From JAHEEL01 sp964581295 (GTDB lineage Bacteria; Actinomycetota; Acidimicrobiia; Spongiisociales; UBA5794), in assembly GCA_964581295.1 (NCBI GenBank), contig CAZONX010000094.1:1-8401 (forward strand): a stretch of 8,401 bases of DNA, in the 5' to 3' direction. The notes below the pieces were generated by a model. That model made no database searches. It was given only the letters and a program-made list of their open reading frames with translations, and was not told the DNA's origin. The translations under genes were made by a program, and so were the position numbers. Shown piece after piece: positions 5,318 to 8,401 of this stretch (its first letter is position 1; every line of letters starts with the position of its first letter).

Positions 5318-7850
5318 GCACGAGCTGCTGGGTCGCTTCTTCTGCCTCTTCGACCTGTTCTCTCGTCCAGTTCATGGGGGAGTACTCGCCGTTGAGCCAG
5401 ATGGGGATCATGTCGTCGTAGTGGGGGTGGTCGGTGTGGCCCGACTGGCCGGTGGTATGTGTGGTCAGCGAACGCGACAGGTCGTCGAGATCGACGAGCA
5501 TCCGCATTGATGGCAGCCAGGTCGTCTCGTAGCCTTCGAATGCCGTCCAACCGGTGGCGTTCACGAGGTCGGCGCCGCCGGACGTCGCGTACGGCCCTCG
5601 GTTGACGCGGTCTTCGATGAGGCCGATCCCCGAATCGCCGATCGTTTGGTTCCGGAATGTGGAGAGGTGCATCTCCCCCCAGTTCCAGCCGGCAGGGTCG
5701 CCGCCGAACAAGCCAACAACGTCGTCGTAGCCATCAGCCAGCGCCCGGGTGAGGATGGCGTCGCGGTCCTCGACTCCGTCGGTGTTCCGATCGTCCCAGA
5801 ACGGATCAGTGGGGTGTTCGAGCATGTCGCCGACAACGGTGTACCAGCGGCCTGCGCCGTTCGGCCAGTAGTCCTCGGGCAAATCGTCATGGAACGTGTA
5901 CTCGAGCAGGCGGGTCCACACGGCGTTGAACGCGGCTGCCGCAGCCGAGTCGGCCTGGTTGCCGAGATCCCAGTTCGTGAAGACCTCGGTGAGCGGCGTA
6001 TCGAAGCCGACGAGATACGGCACAACGCGCTGCGCGTTGAGGCTGAAGGAATCGAACTGGATCGTGCCGTGCTGCTCGAGACTGATCCCAGAGTTGGACC
6101 CGACCAGGTCGACGATGCGCCGCGCGCGATATCCGTGGTTCCAGTCGTAGGTGATGTCGTAGGGGTAGGTGTCGTCGACCACGGCGTTGTTGGCGGTGAC
6201 GATGTAGCCGCTCTCCGGGTTGTAGGAACGAGGGAGTTCATCGAAGGGGATGAACCCAGTCCACTCGTAGTCGTCGGTCCATCCCGGCACAGGAACGGTG
6301 CCATCTCCGTTCGCGCGAATAGGGATGAAGCCCGGCGCCTGGTAGCCGATGTTGCCCGACGTATCGGCGTAGACGAAGTTCTGGGCCGGCACCGTGAAGG
6401 ATTCGAGCGCGGTCCGGAACTGGTTCCAGTTCGCCGCTGTATCGAGCCCAATGAACGTCTGGACGATGCCGGGATTCGAATCGAGGGCCGTCCACTGAAG
6501 TGCGATTGCGTAGGGCTGTGGCGTGTCGATGCCCGATTCGGCGAAGTCGTCGAGCGTTTCGTAGGCGCCTGAGATGACCGGGCCGTGGCGTGTTGTCTTC
6601 ACCGCAACGGTGACAGGATCGCCCCCGGCCACCGCGATGGTCTCCTCGTGGACGTCCATGTCGACCCACGCGCCGTTGACCTCGTACTGGTTCGGATTGT
6701 CGGGGTTGACCTTCTCGACGTAGAGATCCTGCACGTCGGGACCGAGGTTCGTGACGCCCCACGCGATGTTCGCGTTGTGGCCGATGATGACACCGGGCAC
6801 ACCAGCGAAAGAGAATCCGGCGACGTCGAACGGACAGGCTCGCGACACATCCGTGCAGTGCAAGCCGTTCTGGAACCAGATCGAAGGCATCTGGATCGCG
6901 AGGTGCGGATCGTTCGCCAGGATCGGTGCGCCGGTTTCAGTGTGCTCTCCTGCAACCACCCATGAATTGGAGCCGATGCCCGCCTCGGGGTCCGAGACGC
7001 CGAGCACGGCGAGGAGGTTCATGTTCTTCTGGGCGAACGACAACGCTGAGTGCACCGCTGGGATTGACCGCAGCGACGCTGCTGCCGGCGCTGCATGCAG
7101 AGAAGCCTGGTTGTCGGAGGCGGAGACGATGTATGGATTGATCTCTCCGGGATACGGCGGGAAGAGCTGGGCGACCTGCGCCTCGCTCAACGATCCAAAC
7201 AGCATGGCTCGCTCGATCTCCGAATCCATGTTGCCGCGCAGCTCCCACGCCATCGCAATGCCCCACGTGAGGGTGTCGACCGGACTCCACGGCTCCGGCG
7301 TGTAGGCATGATTCGTCAGTTCGAGCACGGTGTACTCGAAGCTGAGATCGGAGGGGGACTGCGTCGCGAGATAGGCGTTCACGCCGTCGGCGTAGGAGTC
7401 CATGATCGCTCGCATCTCCGGCGGGGACTCGGCGTACTGCTGCTGCGCGATCTCACGCCAGCCGAGCGTCCTCAAGAACGTGTCGGTCTCGACCTGGGAT
7501 TCTCCGAACATCTCGGAGAGCCGGCCCGAACCGATATGCCGCCAGAAGTCCATCTGCCAGAACCGCTCCTGGGCGTGCACATAGCCCTGGGCCGTGAACA
7601 GATCGCCGGAATTCGACGCGTAGATGTGCGGCACGCCCATAGCGTCGCGAATGACCTCGACGCCCGACTCGAGGCCGACGATCGCCACTTCACCGTTGAC
7701 ATCGGGGAACGCCCGGCGGACCGAGACGCGCATGAACAGGGCAGTGCCGACGACGACCACCACGAGGAACGCCGCGAGTGCGATCAGAAGGATCTTCCAC
7801 CAATTGCGCGACCGCTTCGGCCCGTCGCTCGGCGCTGTTGCGTCACTCAT
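5307..7850 (-). CDS. Penicillin-acylase-family Ntn hydrolase, membrane-anchored
   Basis: Amidohydrolase of the penicillin G/cephalosporin/AHL acylase family, made as one chain and self-cleaved into alpha and beta subunits. The 847-residue product has a basic N-terminus, then a signal-anchor helix at about 20-40, so the enzyme should face outside the membrane. The alpha region includes GVPHIYA (72-78) and AQGYVHAQERFWQMD (87-101). The autocleavage site is GIG/SNSW, with Ser294 as the N-terminal nucleophile of the beta chain. ANDPHL (312-317), the VTANN segment (551-555, probably holding the oxyanion Asn) and TRHGPV (420-425) are also typical. Substrate cannot be told from sequence: beta-lactams, acyl-homoserine lactones or other amides are possible. 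The start at 7850 is chosen because the anchor follows at once; a TAGCCT box 8 nt upstream and no ribosome-binding site suggest a leaderless mRNA. The last codons and the TAG stop lie in the heptamer array, so the original C-terminus may have been slightly altered. Confidence 0.95.
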   Translation of the reverse strand: MSDATAPSDGPKRSRNWWKILLIALAAFLVVVVVGTALFMRVSVRRAFPDVNGEVAIVGLESGVEVIRDAMGVPHIYASNSGDLFTAQGYVHAQERFWQMDFWRHIGSGRLSEMFGESQVETDTFLRTLGWREIAQQQYAESPPEMRAIMDSYADGVNAYLATQSPSDLSFEYTVLELTNHAYTPEPWSPVDTLTWGIAMAWELRGNMDSEIERAMLFGSLSEAQVAQLFPPYPGEINPYIVSASDNQASLHAAPAAASLRSIPAVHSALSFAQKNMNLLAVLGVSDPEAGIGSNSWVVAGEHTETGAPILANDPHLAIQMPSIWFQNGLHCTDVSRACPFDVAGFSFAGVPGVIIGHNANIAWGVTNLGPDVQDLYVEKVNPDNPNQYEVNGAWVDMDVHEETIAVAGGDPVTVAVKTTRHGPVISGAYETLDDFAESGIDTPQPYAIALQWTALDSNPGIVQTFIGLDTAANWNQFRTALESFTVPAQNFVYADTSGNIGYQAPGFIPIRANGDGTVPVPGWTDDYEWTGFIPFDELPRSYNPESGYIVTANNAVVDDTYPYDITYDWNHGYRARRIVDLVGSNSGISLEQHGTIQFDSFSLNAQRVVPYLVGFDTPLTEVFTNWDLGNQADSAAAAAFNAVWTRLLEYTFHDDLPEDYWPNGAGRWYTVVGDMLEHPTDPFWDDRNTDGVEDRDAILTRALADGYDDVVGLFGGDPAGWNWGEMHLSTFRNQTIGDSGIGLIEDRVNRGPYATSGGADLVNATGWTAFEGYETTWLPSMRMLVDLDDLSRSLTTHTTGQSGHTDHPHYDDMIPIWLNGEYSPMNWTREQVEEAEEATQQLVPSK

Positions 7851-7854
7851 GATG

Positions 7855-7874
7855 GTCGAGGCTAACGCCTCGAC
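7855..7874. promoter_or_regulatory. Perfect 8-bp inverted repeat between divergent acylase and bpa genes
   Basis: GTCGAGGC (7855-7862) and GCCTCGAC (7867-7874) are perfect arms around the 4-nt loop TAAC. It overlaps the proposed -10 box of the acylase gene and the possible -35 of bpa, so a protein bound here could affect both. It may also simply form a hairpin. Operator function is inferred from position only. Confidence 0.4.
7859..7864 (-). promoter_or_regulatory. Putative -10 box of the acylase gene (TAGCCT)
   Basis: On the minus strand TAGCCT ends 8 nt before the ATG at 7850, placing the transcription start at or next to the start codon. It is the same hexamer as before nhaA. No -35 match is visible. 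It overlaps the left arm of the inverted repeat. Confidence 0.35.
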
Positions 7875-7896
7875 ACCCGGCACGCCGTCGTACCAT
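7870..7896 (+). promoter_or_regulatory. Putative bpa promoter (TCGACA, 15 bp, TACCAT)
   Basis: TCGACA (7870-7875) differs from TTGACA at one base, and TACCAT (7891-7896) fits TANNNT; the 15-bp spacer is short. The -10 box ends 6 nt before the bpa ATG, so the mRNA would be leaderless, consistent with no ribosome-binding site. The -35 lies in the right arm of the inverted repeat. Confidence 0.4.
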
Positions 7897-7902
7897 GGCG
7901 GC

Positions 7903-8400
7903 ATGGAGAACGACACTGAACCCACCGTGGCCACCGACGACCAGGAGCCGATCACGGCGAAGGTGATTGACGCTGCCAACGGCGACGAGCCCGAAGACGG
8001 GGGCACGTTCGTCAGCGAGCCGTCGAAGCTGATCCGGATCGCTTCGATGACGCGGGCGATGCTCGAAGAGGTGCGGGCGTCCGGGATGGACGACGTTGGC
8101 CGGCAACGCCTTCTCGACGTGTACCACCGTTCGATCGACGAGCTGCGCGATGTGCTGTCCGACGACCTCAAAGAAGAACTCGATTCGATCTTTGTCCCCC
8201 TCGAGGGCGACACCCCGACCGAGCCCGAGATCCGTGTTGCTCAGGCACAGCTCATCGGTTGGCTCGAGGGACTGTTCCAGGGCATCCAAGCGTCGCTCTG
8301 GTCGCAGCAGATGTCGGCTCAGGAGCAACTCGAGCAAGTGCGACGGCGCCACGCGCTCGAAGCGCCGACGAACGAGGACCACACCGGCCTGTACCTGTAG
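7903..8400 (+). CDS. bpa: Bacterial proteasome activator Bpa/PafE (DUF2587)
   Basis: ATP-independent ring-shaped activator that docks on the 20S proteasome alpha ring and admits unfolded proteins. The 165-residue protein has an acidic, probably disordered N-terminus (1-38) and then a helical core. The segment SKLIRIASMTRAMLEEVRAS (41-60) and the segment from about 109 to 139, containing RVAQAQLIGWLEGLFQGIQ, closely match the Mycobacterium tuberculosis protein Rv3780 as I remember it. It ends in GLYL (162-165), the counterpart of the GQYL tail that inserts into proteasome pockets, with the penultimate-region Tyr kept. The ATG at 7903 is preferred because the residues after it form the usual acidic leader and a -10-like box lies 6 nt upstream. 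It implies that a 20S proteasome exists elsewhere in the genome. It is divergent from the acylase gene; no functional tie between the two is evident. Confidence 0.94.
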   Translation: MENDTEPTVATDDQEPITAKVIDAANGDEPEDGGTFVSEPSKLIRIASMTRAMLEEVRASGMDDVGRQRLLDVYHRSIDELRDVLSDDLKEELDSIFVPLEGDTPTEPEIRVAQAQLIGWLEGLFQGIQASLWSQQMSAQEQLEQVRRRHALEAPTNEDHTGLYL

Positions 8401-8401
8401 G

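Noticed and set aside
4750..5330. Target-site duplication around the cassette
   Set aside because: Outer flanks (GTTTGATCA on the left, GGCACGAGC on the right) share no direct repeat that I can see.
4741..5340. True 23S rRNA intervening sequence
   Set aside because: Both flanks are protein-coding gene ends, with no rRNA sequence.
5078..5395. Plus-strand frame with repeated CYLLLAT
   Set aside because: Produced by the right heptamer array; it overlaps the four-helix-bundle gene in another frame.
5307..8213. 968-residue open frame extending the acylase upstream of 7850
   Set aside because: The extra 121 residues run antisense through bpa and have composition typical of a shadow frame; the signal anchor directly follows the start at 7850.

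Overview
The window is high-GC chromosomal DNA, most likely from an actinobacterium. The strongest taxonomic marker is the last gene, a bacterial proteasome activator (Bpa/PafE, DUF2587 family), which occurs in actinobacteria carrying a 20S proteasome. Putative TANNNT -10 boxes sitting only a few bases before start codons, which would give leaderless mRNAs, fit the same group. An Acidimicrobiia-like lineage is a guess only. Eight protein-coding genes fill nearly the whole window; I see no rRNA, tRNA, CRISPR array, integrase or transposase.

Layout. (1) 1-1511, plus strand: a beta-class SPPY DNA methyltransferase, open at the left edge, whose stop overlaps the start of a six-helix membrane protein of unknown function. 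(2) 1478-3706, minus strand: NhaA Na+/H+ antiporter followed by a DUF547 protein; the DUF547 3' end overlaps the membrane-protein 3' end by 34 bp. (3) 3789-4757, plus strand: a CaCA-family Ca2+/Na+ exchanger, divergent from nhaA across a short shared promoter region. (4) 4761-5317: a compact cassette made of a four-helix-bundle (23S-rRNA-IVS/S23-like) gene between two heptanucleotide arrays in inverted orientation, inserted between two convergent genes. (5) 5307-7850, minus strand: a membrane-anchored penicillin-acylase-family Ntn hydrolase whose stop codon lies inside the right heptamer array. (6) 7903-8400, plus strand: bpa, divergent from the acylase across a 52-bp region holding a perfect 8-bp inverted repeat.

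How the parts work together. NhaA and the exchanger are both cation/Na+ or H+ antiporters transcribed from one divergent region, so a joint role in Na+/Ca2+/pH homeostasis is a reasonable inference. The other genes show no shared pathway.

The most unusual item is the four-helix-bundle cassette. Its arms could pair as an RNA stem with G-U wobbles tolerated. They carry TAG stops in all three frames for any ribosome entering from either side, and they supply the natural stop of the acylase gene. It is organised like the intervening sequences of 23S rRNA genes but lies outside any rRNA. Two divergent promoter regions, nhaA/exchanger and acylase/bpa, also share the same AGGCTA...TACCAT arrangement.
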